64,000 bases of DNA, taken from Acidobacteriota bacterium. GTDB lineage: Bacteria; Acidobacteriota; Thermoanaerobaculia; UBA5066; Gp7-AA6. Where the stretch lies: positions 239,501 to 303,500 of the forward strand of contig JAIVJS010000071.1 in NCBI GenBank assembly GCA_020199905.1. The letters run 5' to 3'. The notes beneath the pieces are model-generated. The model had not been told where the DNA came from. It was given only the letters and a program-made list of their open reading frames with translations, and did not search any database. Both the position numbers and the translations under genes were made by a program. Below are positions 36,019 to 44,900 of the stretch, in pieces; the stretch's first letter is position 1; each line of letters opens with the position of its first letter.

Positions 36019-37506
36019 GTGGTTCACGACGCCAGATCTCTGCGGAAAAAGATCGTCATTCTCGGAGCGGGGCCGACGGGCCTCGGAGCCGCGTACCGTC
36101 TGAAGGAGCTCGGCCAAGAGGCGTTCGTGGTGCTCGAGGGCCGGGAGAGCGCGGGCGGGCTCGCTTCGAGCGAAACGAGCGCGAACGGGTTCATCTACGA
36201 CATCGGCGGCCACGTTCTGTTCTCCCACTTCCGCTACTTCGACGAGCTCTTCGACCGCATGCTCGGCGACGAATATCAGGAGCTCCAGCGCGAGGCGTGG
36301 GTCTGGATGATGGACCGGTTCCTTCCATACCCCTTTCAGAACAACATCAAGGACCTGCCCCCCGAGGCGGTACTCAAGTGCGTCCTCGGCGTCATCGCCG
36401 CCCAGAAGGCGCAGTTGAAATCCGGCGGCGAGAAGCCGGCGTACAAGACGTTCGAGGACCTGATCCACGGGGTTTTCGGCGAAGGAATCGCCGAGTACTT
36501 CATGATGCCGTACAACTTCAAGGTCTGGGCGCACCCGCCGAAGATGCTGGGCACGCACTGGATCGGGGAACGCGTCCCCGTGGTCGACCTCGAACGGATG
36601 ATCACGAACGTCGTCATGAACCGCGCCGATGTCTCCTGGGGTCCGAACAACACGTTCAAGTACCCGCGCCACGGCGGAACGGGCGGCCTCTTCCTTCGAG
36701 TCGCCGAGACGCTGGAGGACCGGATCCGGTACGGAGCCCAGGTGACCGGCGTCGATGCGCGCAGGAAGCGCGTGCTCCTCGCGGACGGCTCCGACGAGGA
36801 GTACGACGAGCTCATTTCCACGATGCCGGTCGACCGCCTCGTGCAATCGGTCACCGACGCGCCGGCCGAAATCGTCGAGGCGACCTCCCTGCTTCACCAC
36901 TCGGGCAGCGCGATCATCGGCGTGGGCGTCAATCAGCCGGCGCCCACCACCAAGTGCTGGATGTATTTCCCGGAAGCAAACTGTCCGTACTACCGGGTCA
37001 CCTATCTTTCCAATTACTCGCCGGAGGTGGTGCCGGACGCCACGCGCCAGTATTCGCTCCTCGCCGAGGTGTCGCGGTCGTCGTACAAGCCGGTGAATCT
37101 CGAGACAGTCGTCGACGAGGTGCTCACGGGATTCGTCAACACGAAGCTGCTCTCGCCCGCGGATCGGAAGGACGTCGTCGATACCCACCTGATCACGCGC
37201 GAATATACGTACCCGATTCCGACGATCCGGCGCGATGACGCCCTCTCGGTCATCCAGCCCTGGCTCGAATCGCGCGACATCTACTCCCGCGGCCGCTTCG
37301 GAGCGTGGAAGTACGAAATCGGCAACATGGACCACTCGGTGCAGATGGGGGCAGAGATCGCGGACCGGCTGGTTCGCGGACGGCCCGAGCTCTGCTGGAA
37401 GGACCAGATCCTCCCCAAGAAGGATCAGGAGCTCGGATTGAACCCGCTGCGGGAGCCGGCGCGCCGGCCGGGGTCACCGGAGACGGCGCCGGCCTCCGCG
37501 CTGTAG
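36019..37506 (+). CDS. glf: UDP-galactopyranose mutase-like flavoprotein, eukaryote-type
   Basis: 495 residues, longer than the bacterial enzyme (about 370-390). The FAD motif VILGAGPTGLGAAYRLKELG starts near residue 12; then GGLASSET, DIGGHVLFSHFRYFDELFD, FPYPFQNN-like FLPYPFQNN, WAHPPKMLGTHWIGERVPV and the C-terminal GRFGAWKYEIGNMDHSVQMG. The last motif closely follows fungal and parasite mutases. It would convert UDP-galactopyranose to the furanose for surface glycans. GTG 36019 has GAGAGGA upstream. The stop lies in a GCTGTAGC triplicate. Confidence 0.82.
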   Translation: MVHDARSLRKKIVILGAGPTGLGAAYRLKELGQEAFVVLEGRESAGGLASSETSANGFIYDIGGHVLFSHFRYFDELFDRMLGDEYQELQREAWVWMMDRFLPYPFQNNIKDLPPEAVLKCVLGVIAAQKAQLKSGGEKPAYKTFEDLIHGVFGEGIAEYFMMPYNFKVWAHPPKMLGTHWIGERVPVVDLERMITNVVMNRADVSWGPNNTFKYPRHGGTGGLFLRVAETLEDRIRYGAQVTGVDARRKRVLLADGSDEEYDELISTMPVDRLVQSVTDAPAEIVEATSLLHHSGSAIIGVGVNQPAPTTKCWMYFPEANCPYYRVTYLSNYSPEVVPDATRQYSLLAEVSRSSYKPVNLETVVDEVLTGFVNTKLLSPADRKDVVDTHLITREYTYPIPTIRRDDALSVIQPWLESRDIYSRGRFGAWKYEIGNMDHSVQMGAEIADRLVRGRPELCWKDQILPKKDQELGLNPLREPARRPGSPETAPASAL

Positions 37507-37608
37507 CGCTGTAGCGCTGTAGCCGGACGGGAATCGGGAGCCGAGCGACCAGAGGGAGCGAGACGGCCGCGACGGCCGCGGTACTCCGCGGTCAACGAGA
37601 TCGGGAAT
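37499..37608. repeat. REP-like element copy C and GCTGTAGC triplicate
   Basis: GCTGTAGC occurs three times at 37499-37522, covering the mutase stop codon. The REP-like element follows at 37535-37608 in the same sense as copy B, with a 9-base duplication (CGGCCGCGA) before the CCGCGGTACTCCGCGG palindrome. It ends in ATCGGGAATCGGGAATCG, another short tandem. Confidence 0.75.
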
Positions 37609-37852
37609 CGGGAATCGAAGGCGAGACGCGACTCAGCGCTGACGGTTTCTTTCGGATCTCGTCCAGATCCCCCTTCGGGCCGCCTCCGGTCCGGCTGCCC
37701 GCCGACCCGCCCTCCCGGCCTTCGGCTCCCTTCGGCATCTGCTGATCGTTGCCTTTGCTCCGCTCGCCGGGACGCGGAGGTAACCCCGTCGGGTCCTTCA
37801 GGTTTCCCTGGAGCTCATCCCGATTCAAGCCTTCGCCGGTCCCCTTCGTCAT
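37592..37852 (-). CDS. Small hydrophilic Gly-rich protein
   Basis: 86 residues from ATG 37852. The sequence is charged and low in hydrophobics: GEGLNRDELQGNLKDPTGLP, PGERSKGNDQQMPKGAEGRE and GGSAGSRTGGGPKGDLDE. Such short disordered proteins are often stress-associated, but I recognise no family. The stop region runs into REP copy C, and the last 15 or so residues may be repeat-derived. Confidence 0.5.
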   Translation of the reverse strand: MTKGTGEGLNRDELQGNLKDPTGLPPRPGERSKGNDQQMPKGAEGREGGSAGSRTGGGPKGDLDEIRKKPSALSRVSPSIPDSRSR

Positions 37853-37930
37853 CGCTTCACCCCCAGGGCCTGCCAAGCGAGATCAGTGCCGGCCGGCTTC
37901 CCGCCGGGGCCAACGCCCTGCCCCGGACGG

Positions 37931-38365
37931 CTACTCCTCGCAGTCCGGACACCCGAGAAACGGAATCCGCTCCGCCAGCGAAGGGTGCGCGTCTCCCGCG
38001 ATGCTCGCCCAGGCGCCGCCCTGCGCGTGCCAGAGGTAACACTCCAGGCGGTAGGCGTCGTTCGCGTTCTCCGCGCGAATCCACCCGAAGAGGACGTTCT
38101 CGCCGCCGTCTCGGGCGTGCTGGAGCAGCCGCTGGCGCAGATCGACGTCGTCGCGCCCGACCCGTTCGGCGATCCGGCCTCCCGGACCGACGGACTTCAC
38201 GAAATAGACGCCGGGGATCCCCGGAGGGACGGTCCGCGCGACGTTCGACTCGGTCATCCGGATCGCCGCCTCGATGCGGGTCGGCGGCGGCAGCTCCGGA
38301 AAAAGGGAAGGCTGCGCCGAGTCCGAGGAGGGCTCTCCGAGCCGCACCTTACGCGCCGGGCGCAT
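37931..38365 (-). CDS. Hypothetical protein with GIY-YIG-like core
   Basis: 144 residues from ATG 38365. The core GIPGVYFVKSVGPGG, VGRDDVDLRQRLLQHARDG and ANDAYRLECYLWHAQGG looks like the GIY-YIG nuclease layout (G-V-Y-F, V-G-R, H, E). The C terminus PFLGCPDCEE has a CxxC pair. Assignment is by pattern only and a nuclease role is not shown. The open frame continues upstream but that part is a different, broken gene. Confidence 0.5.
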   Translation of the reverse strand: MRPARKVRLGEPSSDSAQPSLFPELPPPTRIEAAIRMTESNVARTVPPGIPGVYFVKSVGPGGRIAERVGRDDVDLRQRLLQHARDGGENVLFGWIRAENANDAYRLECYLWHAQGGAWASIAGDAHPSLAERIPFLGCPDCEE

Positions 38366-38457
38366 CCGGTAAGAGTGTAAGGGATAAAGGGGGTTGAGGG
38401 TGTCAGCCTTCGGCTTCCCGGCTTCTCCCCCGCAGCGGACGAAAAAACAGAAGCCGT

Positions 38458-38650
38458 TCAGGATCCGGTCCCGGCCCGCCAGTCGAATCCGTCTCCCCAG
38501 TACGCGAGCAGCTCCCGCAGGGACTCCGTGCTCGCGCCGTACCGCCACCGCGCCGGGAATCTCGTCGGGCCAGCGCGTGCGGGTGATGCGCTCGCGTAGA
38601 TCCTCCAGGACGGACTCCGGGACCTCGATGCGAAATCGCTCGGCGGGCAT
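38458..38650 (-). pseudogene. Epoxide hydrolase N-terminal remnant
   Basis: From ATG 38650 the frame gives FRIEVPESVLEDLRERITRT and RWPDEIPGA, the start of the epoxide hydrolase N-terminal domain (PF06441). Homology then jumps frame and continues as WRYGASTESLRELLAYWGDG and FDWRAGTGS to a stop at 38458-38460. About 60 residues of a 370-380-residue enzyme remain. The rest of the 363-base stretch 38366-38728 shows no other gene. Confidence 0.7.
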
Positions 38651-38728
38651 CTTCCCTTCCCCGCTCAGAACACCCGGGCAGGCGTGGCGGTTGCAGGTTT
38701 TCCGCAGCGTCCGCGAATCGCCGCGCGC

Positions 38729-38962
38729 CTAGAGGATCTCGAACTCCGAGTGGTCTTCGGGATAGCCGCAATCGCACCAGGCGAGCAGCAGACCCTGCGG
38801 ACCGCCGATCTCGACGATCCGGCACTCGCACTCGAAGCAGATGTCTCCGACGCGATGGCCGGAACGCGTGTAACGGTCAGGGGTGGGAAACGGCGTCTCC
38901 ACGAGGGCCCGGGTATCCGCTTTCACCGAGCCCCGCCTGGCTCCGACCGCCGTTCTCGCCAT
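38729..38962 (-). CDS. Small Cys-containing hypothetical protein
   Basis: 77 residues from ATG 38962, which has AAAGGGGG upstream; ATG 38980, overlapping the rtcB stop (ATGA), is the alternative. Features are GDICFECECRIVEIGG and LLLAWCDCGYPEDHSEFEIL, giving CxxCxC and CDC clusters that could hold a metal. Family unknown. Its position straight after rtcB on the same strand suggests one operon. Confidence 0.55.
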   Translation of the reverse strand: MARTAVGARRGSVKADTRALVETPFPTPDRYTRSGHRVGDICFECECRIVEIGGPQGLLLAWCDCGYPEDHSEFEIL

Positions 38963-38976
38963 CTGCCGGCCCCCTT

Positions 38977-40161
38977 TCATCCCTTGACGCAAACGATCTG
39001 CTTCAATCGTGCCACGACCTCGACGAGATCGGAAGACTTCGCGATGACGTCTTCGATCGGCTTGTACGCGGAGGGAATCTCATCGACCACGCCGGCGTCC
39101 TTGCGGCATTCGACGCCCGATGTCTCTCGCTCGAGGTCCGCCCGGGTGAACCGGCGCTTCGCCTCGCTGCGCGACATGGCCCGCCCCGCCCCGTGCGGTG
39201 CGCTCTCGAACGCCTCGCGGTTTCCGAGGCCGCGCACCACGAAGGAGCTCGACCCCATCGACCCGGGGATGATTCCGAGCTCGCCCTCTCCCGCGCGGAT
39301 CGCCCCTTTCCGGGTCACCAGCACCGCTTCGCCGAAGTGGACCTCGTCCGCCACGTAGTTGTGATGGCAGTTCACCGAAAGCGTGATACCGAGGTGTGAC
39401 ACGTCACCCTCGAGGCCAAGCGCGAACGCCAGCTGCCGGAGCACTCCGTCCATCATGATCTCGCGGTTCTCGCGCGCATAGTCCTGGCACCAGTCGAGGT
39501 CCTCGCGGTATTCGCGGAACTGCCGCGTGCCCGACAGGAAATAGGCGAGATCCGGGTCCGGAAGTGATTCCGACAGCCGCTTCATCTCGCCCCGGGCCCG
39601 CCCGATGTGAATCTCCGCGACCGTCTTTCCGACGTTGCGGCTTCCCGAGTGCAGCAGGACCCAGATTTTCTGATCGTCGGCGTCGACGCAGATCTCGATG
39701 AAGTGATTGCCGCCTCCGAGGGTTCCGAGCTGGTGAAGAGCCCTGTCCGCCAGCTGTCCGGTCCCGGCATGGGGACGCCCATGCGCGGCCATCCAGGCCG
39801 ACGCGTCCTCGAAGGGCCGCCTTCGGCTCTCGCGCCCGACCGGGATCTCGCGCTCGATCGAGGAGCGCAGCCTTCGGAGGGCGGACCCGTCGAGGCGTTC
39901 CGCGGGAAACGAGGTCTTCCGAGCCGCCATGCCGCAGCCGATGTCGACGCCGACGGCCGCCGGGCAGATCGCGCCCTTCGTGGCGATCACGCTCCCGACC
40001 GTCGCGCCCTTGCCGAGGTGGACGTCGGGCATCGCGGCCACGTGCCGGAAGACGAACGGCAATGCCGCGGTGTTCTTCAGCTGCGCCATCGCCTCCGGCT
40101 CAACCCGGTCCGTCCAGATCTTCACCGGGACGCGCGCGTTTAAGACCGTCTCTATGGGCAT
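38977..40161 (-). CDS. rtcB: RNA ligase RtcB
   Basis: 394 residues, the compact bacterial form. Metal and GTP ligands are visible: D73 and C76 in GVDIGCGM, H153 in GGGNHFIEI, H171 in HSGSRNVG, H266-H267 in NCHHNYV. The guanylylated histidine is H323 in SAPHGAGR. RtcB joins 2',3'-cyclic phosphate or 3'-phosphate RNA ends to 5'-OH ends, for tRNA splicing or RNA repair. No archease or RtcA/RtcR is seen here. Nine perfect heptamers lie directly upstream of the ATG, in the promoter or leader. Confidence 0.95.
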   Translation of the reverse strand: MPIETVLNARVPVKIWTDRVEPEAMAQLKNTAALPFVFRHVAAMPDVHLGKGATVGSVIATKGAICPAAVGVDIGCGMAARKTSFPAERLDGSALRRLRSSIEREIPVGRESRRRPFEDASAWMAAHGRPHAGTGQLADRALHQLGTLGGGNHFIEICVDADDQKIWVLLHSGSRNVGKTVAEIHIGRARGEMKRLSESLPDPDLAYFLSGTRQFREYREDLDWCQDYARENREIMMDGVLRQLAFALGLEGDVSHLGITLSVNCHHNYVADEVHFGEAVLVTRKGAIRAGEGELGIIPGSMGSSSFVVRGLGNREAFESAPHGAGRAMSRSEAKRRFTRADLERETSGVECRKDAGVVDEIPSAYKPIEDVIAKSSDLVEVVARLKQIVCVKG

Positions 40162-40171
40162 GGCGAGGGAC

Positions 40172-40238
40172 GTTGAGCGTTGAGCGTTGAGCGTTGAGCG
40201 TTGAGCGTTGAGCGTTGAGCGTTGAGCGTTGAGCGTTG
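40172..40238. repeat. Perfect heptamer array, (GTTGAGC) x 9, upstream of rtcB
   Basis: Nine uninterrupted copies of GTTGAGC from 40172 to 40234, then a partial GTTG. On the rtcB strand it reads (GCTCAAC)n and ends about ten bases before the start codon. Such a perfect array is prone to slippage, so copy number may vary between cells and could change spacing in the rtcB control region. Confidence 0.9.
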
Positions 40239-40510
40239 TAGAACAACCCCGTCACCCCTTCTCCTCCGACGGCGTGTTCGCCATCGCGATCACGCTGCTC
40301 GTCCTCGATCTCAAGGTGCCGCGGCACGACGCCGGGCCGTTGGAGCTCTCCCGAGCCCTCCTGAAGCAGTGGCCGACCTTCCTCGCCTGCATGACGAGCG
40401 CCTTCTCCTGGCGCTCTACTTCGCCTTCACCGGCACCGTGACCCGGTCCGCCTGGCGGGAGCGAGACCGCGCCGCCGGGCGTCGTGAGGGAATCGCGGCG
40501 CCGGGAAGGC
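40229..40510 (+). pseudogene. TMEM175-family (DUF1211) potassium channel remnant
   Basis: Starting at a TTG inside the heptamer array, the frame gives SSDGVFAIAITLLVLDLKVP, the first helix and FSDGVFAI-type signature of TMEM175 proteins, then LLKQWPTFLACMTSAF. After about 40410 the frame shifts to LLLALYFAFTGTVTRSAWRE, which looks like the end of such a protein. Most of the roughly 200-residue family length is absent. No working channel is likely. Confidence 0.6.
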
Positions 40511-40921
40511 CTACCTGGCGGCGCGCCCCATCCTTTCGATGCGCGACCACTGCGCATCGCTGACGGGCATCACCGAGAGGCGGGAGATCCGGACGAGGGC
40601 GAAATCCCGGAAGAAGCCGTCGGCCTTGACCGCGGAAAGCGTGACGGGCTGCGCGAGCTTCACGATGGGGACGACGTCGACCGCTGCGAACTTTCCCGCG
40701 GTGTCCGAAGGATCGTCGTAAGCATCGCCCGCCGCCTCCGCGACGCCGACGATCGCCTTCTCGTCTCCCGTGTGGTAGAAAAAAATCCGGTCGCCTTTCT
40801 CGACGGAACGAAGATTCTTCTGGGCGACGGGATTGCGGACGCCGGACCAGACCGTGCGACCGTCGCGGACGAGATCGTCCCAGGAGTAGTGCGTGGGCTC
40901 CTCCTTGAAGAGCCAGTTCAC
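40511..40921 (-). CDS. EVE domain protein
   Basis: 136 residues, almost all one EVE (PUA-like) domain: NWLFKEEPTHYSWDDLVRDG, WSGVRNPVAQKNLR, GDRIFFYHTGDEKAIVGVAE and LVRISRLSVMPVSDAQWSRI. EVE domains bind modified bases in nucleic acids; stand-alone members are common and of unsettled role. GTG at 40921 is used. A small open frame just upstream on this strand (to about 41070) overlaps it but shows no recognisable domain. Confidence 0.85.
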   Translation of the reverse strand: MNWLFKEEPTHYSWDDLVRDGRTVWSGVRNPVAQKNLRSVEKGDRIFFYHTGDEKAIVGVAEAAGDAYDDPSDTAGKFAAVDVVPIVKLAQPVTLSAVKADGFFRDFALVRISRLSVMPVSDAQWSRIERMGRAAR

Positions 40922-41149
40922 GGCCGGCCCTCCGCGGCGCCGGGCTCCGGACGGGGGCGGCCTCTGTCGCGGAGACGCCTGTGCTGGACGGAGAGATCGA
41001 GCCCGCGGCCGTCCAGAAACGCGCCGCCGATCGAGCGCAAGTCCAGGAAACGCCGGAGAGCCGTTCTCATCGGAAGGACGCGGATTTTAACCGATTCCAA
41101 TAGACTCACGCGCTCAGGCCACAAAACGTTCATCGAACGAGGAGGACAC

Positions 41150-41842
41150 ATGCATCGTCGGCAATGGATCGCCCTTTCGGCAGCCGTCATCGGAGGCGCC
41201 GGCCTCGCTCTCGCGCAAACGACCTCGACGACGACCACCACCCCCGTCACGACGAGCACGGCTGCGCCGGCGGTGCGGCGGCCGCCAAGCCCGGCCGGAA
41301 CGGCGGCCACGCAGGTGGGCGGGACCTGGAGCGCGCCGGACAAGGATGGCGAGCAGCGCTATTCCGGCGGAAAGTGGATCGAGGTCACCTACAGCCGGCC
41401 GATCCTCCGCGGACGCTCGGATGTCTTCGGCAAGGGCGCGGAATACGGAAAAAAGGTCCTCGGCGGCGCGCCGGTCTGGCGCGCGGGCGCCAATCAGACG
41501 ACGAAGCTCAAGACGGAAGTCCCGCTCGAGATAGGCGGCAAGCGCATCGCGCCGGGGGAGTACGACCTGTTCGTAGACCTGAAGGAAAACGGCTGGACGC
41601 TCATCGTCTCGACGCAGCCCACCCAGGAGAAGTACGACCCCGCCGAGAAGGCGAAGATCTGGGGCTCCTACGGCTACGACACGAAGTTCGACGTGGTGCG
41701 CGTTCCCATGACGATGATGAAGCCGGCGGTTTCCATCGACCAGTTCACGATCGGATTCGCCGACATGAGCGACCGGGGCGGCAAGCTCGCGATGGCGTGG
41801 GGCCAGCAGGCCGCGGTGGTGCCTTTCACCGTCGGGCAGTAG
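41150..41842 (+). CDS. DUF2911 exported protein
   Basis: 230 residues. A signal peptide (WIALSAAVIGGAGLALA-Q) precedes a Thr/Pro-rich linker (TTSTTTTTPVTTST), then the DUF2911 domain with WIEVTYSRPILRGRSDVFG, WRAGANQTTKLKTEVPLEIG, GEYDLFVDL and FDVVRVPMTM. Function of the family is unknown; it is common in Bacteroidetes and Acidobacteria as secreted proteins. ATG 41150 has GAGGAGG upstream. A strong terminator follows. Confidence 0.88.
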   Translation: MHRRQWIALSAAVIGGAGLALAQTTSTTTTTPVTTSTAAPAVRRPPSPAGTAATQVGGTWSAPDKDGEQRYSGGKWIEVTYSRPILRGRSDVFGKGAEYGKKVLGGAPVWRAGANQTTKLKTEVPLEIGGKRIAPGEYDLFVDLKENGWTLIVSTQPTQEKYDPAEKAKIWGSYGYDTKFDVVRVPMTMMKPAVSIDQFTIGFADMSDRGGKLAMAWGQQAAVVPFTVGQ

Positions 41843-41873
41843 CTACCGCGTCGGACTTCGGTGCAAAGGGAAA

Positions 41874-41902
41874 GACGCGGCCCGACGGCCGCGTCTTTTT
41901 TT
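41874..41902. terminator. Intrinsic terminator after DUF2911 gene
   Basis: A perfect nine-pair stem GACGCGGCC / GGCCGCGTC (41874-41882 and 41887-41895) with loop CGAC and seven T. It ends the plus-strand DUF2911 transcript. On the minus strand it is followed by TTTCCC, so it may also weakly stop the collagen-like gene transcript that arrives from the other side. Confidence 0.9.
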
Positions 41903-41937
41903 CCCCGCTCGCGCAGGACCCCCGACTCGCCCGTGCC

Positions 41938-44900
41938 TTACGGGTTGAAGACCACGTAGTTGAAAGTCGCGTTGTTCTGTCCCTTGAAGGTCGCCGATCC
42001 CGCCGAAACGGAAGACACGGTCACGGGCGTGGCGGGCGGTCCGCTCGTCGTGTAGGTCGCCAGGATGATGCTCGTCGCCAGAATCGTCGCGTTCGAAACC
42101 GTCTTGGTTCCGGTGCTGCTCAGGGTATCGGACCCTTTCAAGGCGGTTCCGGACGGACCGGCGGGACCGGTCGGGCCGGCGGGGCCGGCGGGGCCGGTCG
42201 AGCCGGCGGGGCCGGCGGGACCCGTCGCCCACGCAGACGAAGGTCGATCCGCTGTAGGAGACCGCGTCCCGGACGGCGTACGCGGTGGCGCTGCTCCAGG
42301 CGTTGCGCCAGTTGATGCCCACGGCGCCCGTGGCGCCCGCCGGACCCTGCGGACCAACGGCACCCGTCGCACCCGTGTTTCCGATCGGGCCCTGAGGGCC
42401 GATCGCACCCGTCGCTCCCGTGTTCCCGATCGGGCCCTGAGGACCGGTCGCACCCGTCGCTCCCGTGTTTCCGACCGGGCCCTGAGGACCGGTCGCACCC
42501 GTCGCTCCCGTGTTCCCGACCGGGCCCTGCGGGCCGATGGCACCCGTCGCTCCCGTGTTCCCGACCGGGCCCTGCGGGCCGATGGCACCCGTCGCTCCCG
42601 TGTTCCCGACCGGGCCCTGCGGGCCGATGGCTCCGGTCGCACCGATCGGACCCTGGGGACCGATGGCGCCCGTCGCTCCTGTGTTTCCGATCGGACCCTG
42701 CGGACCGATCGCGCCCTGCTCCGCCACGAGGTTCCAGAACGCCGGCGAAACGTCAGGAGAATTTCCGACGTTTCCGCCGGACAGGCTGATGTAGCTCGAC
42801 CCGTTCAGGCTGACCGCGTCATCCGCCGCATACGTCGCCCCGCTGCTCCAGACGCCCTTCCACACAAGACCCTTCGCGCCCGTGGCGCCCGTCGCGCCAG
42901 TCGCGCCCTGAGGGCCGATAGCCCCCGTGGCGCCGACCGGACCCTGGGGACCGTCTGCTCCCGTTGCTCCGGTCGCGCCGGTGGCGCCAGTCGGGCCCGT
43001 GGCCCCGACGGATCCCTGAGGCCCGGTGGCACCGGTTGCTCCCGTCGCGCCGGCGGCGCCATCGATGCCGGCCGGACCGGCCGCGCCCTGCTCCGCCACG
43101 ACGTTCCAGGCGGCTGGAGACGTATCCGGCGCGTTGCCGAGATTCCCGAGAATCAGACTGATGTAGCTCGATCCATTGAAACTCACCGCGTCATCCGGCG
43201 CGTAGGCAGTCAATCCGTTCCACGCTCCCTGCCAGGACAGCCCTTTCGCGCCCGCGGTCCCCGTCGCGCCCGCCGGACCCTGGGCTCCGGTGGCTCCCGT
43301 CGCTCCCGTGGCCCCCATGGCTCCCGTCGCGCCGACGGGACCCTGCGGCCCCGGGGGTCCCGGAGCGCCCGTCGCGCCCGCGGCTCCATCGGCGCCGGCT
43401 GGTCCGTTCGGACCGATCGCGCCCTGCTCCGCCACGACGCTCCAGAGCGCCGGCGAGCTCGAGGGGACGTTGCCGGTGTTCCCGCCCGTCAGACTGATGT
43501 AGGTCGACCCGTTGAAGCTCACCGCGTCGTCGGACGCATAGGTGGTGACGTTGCTCCAGGCACCCTGCCAGGACAGACCCTTTGCTCCCGTGGCGCCCGT
43601 GGCGCCCGTCGCACCGGTAGCTCCCTGCGGCCCGACGGCCCCCGTGGCGCCCACGGGACCCTGCGGTCCGACGGGGCCTGTGGCGCCGACGACTCCCTGC
43701 GGACCGACGGCGCCCGTGGCCCCGACAGGACCCTGCGGCCCGACGGGGCCTGTGCCGCCGTCGACTCCCTGGGGACCGATCGGCCCCGCCGCGCCGACGG
43801 GTCCCTGAGGACCAATCGCGCCCGTCGCGCCGGCGGCGCCATCCGCTCCGTTTTGCGCCACCAGACTCCAGAACGCGGGCGAGGTCGCCGGCGACTGGCC
43901 GAGGTTCCCGCTCGCGAGGCTGATCCAGCTCGATCCGCCGAAGCTCACCGCGTCGTCCGCCGCGTAGGTCATCGCGTTGCTCCAGGAGCCCTGCCAGGAA
44001 AGACCCTTCGCGCCCGCCGCTCCGGCGGCGCCCGTCGCTCCCGTGGCTCCCGTCGCGCCCGTGGCCCCGACCGGACCCTGGGGACCGATCGCGCCGGCAG
44101 GACCCTGCGGTCCGATCGCACCCGTTGCTCCGGTCGCACCCGGGGAACCCGTCGCTCCGGCAGGACCCTGCGGCCCGATCGCGCCCGTCGCTCCCACGGC
44201 TCCCGTCGCTCCGACAGGTCCCTGGGGGCCGATGGCACCCGTCGCGCCGGTCGCTCCAGCGGCACCGGTGGCTCCGACGGGACCCGGCGGACCGGCCGGG
44301 CCCGCGGGCACCGACGTTGAGACCGTCAGAGTCTGGCCGCTCGGCGTCAAAGTCACGTTGGTTCCCGCCGCCAGGACGACGTCGCCGGAGAGGGCGTTGA
44401 TGGTGGTGACGCTCGGATCGGCGTTGTAGTAGCCGTTCACGTCGACGATCAGGTCCACGCTGCCCGCGTTGTACGGGCCGTTGACGCTCACGCCGATGCC
44501 GCTGCTGACACCGAGGCCGATCACGGCCGCGTTCGAGATCGCGACTTCCGCCGGATCCCAGTTGAGCGAAGAGGTCGTCGGAGGGGAACCGCCCTGCGGG
44601 TAGACGATCAGGTTTCCGCCTGTCGAGAGCGACGTGACGGCAAAGTTGAACGAAACGGCGGCCGCGGAGACCGGCACGCCGCACTGGCCGCCGATCGTGA
44701 AATTCCGCGGCGAAAACGCGGGCATCGCCGGTGGACCGTACTGCCCGGAAAAACCGTTGCCCCGCGTGTCGATCACGCGGCACGGCGTCAGCGAATGAAA
44801 CGCGAGCGCTCCGCCGACGGCCGCGGCCGATTCGAGGCTCTTGCCCGAGCGCGCCGTGGCCGGCGCCGTGGAAGCGCCCGGAACCCAGTAAGGCGGAGCC

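Noticed and set aside
40172-40238. CRISPR-like regular array
   Set aside because: Units are direct 7-bp tandems with no spacers; the same applies to the 45-bp repeats at 42498.
40918-41070. Small minus-strand gene of about 50 codons overlapping the EVE start
   Set aside because: It ends with TGA overlapping the EVE GTG, but it has no ribosome site or recognisable domain and most of the longer frame is antisense to DUF2911.
42065-44320. A 751-residue plus-strand frame across the collagen-like gene
   Set aside because: It is the complement of Gly-X-Y repeats, giving low-complexity Arg/Thr/Asp text; the minus strand has signal peptide, ribosome site and promoter.
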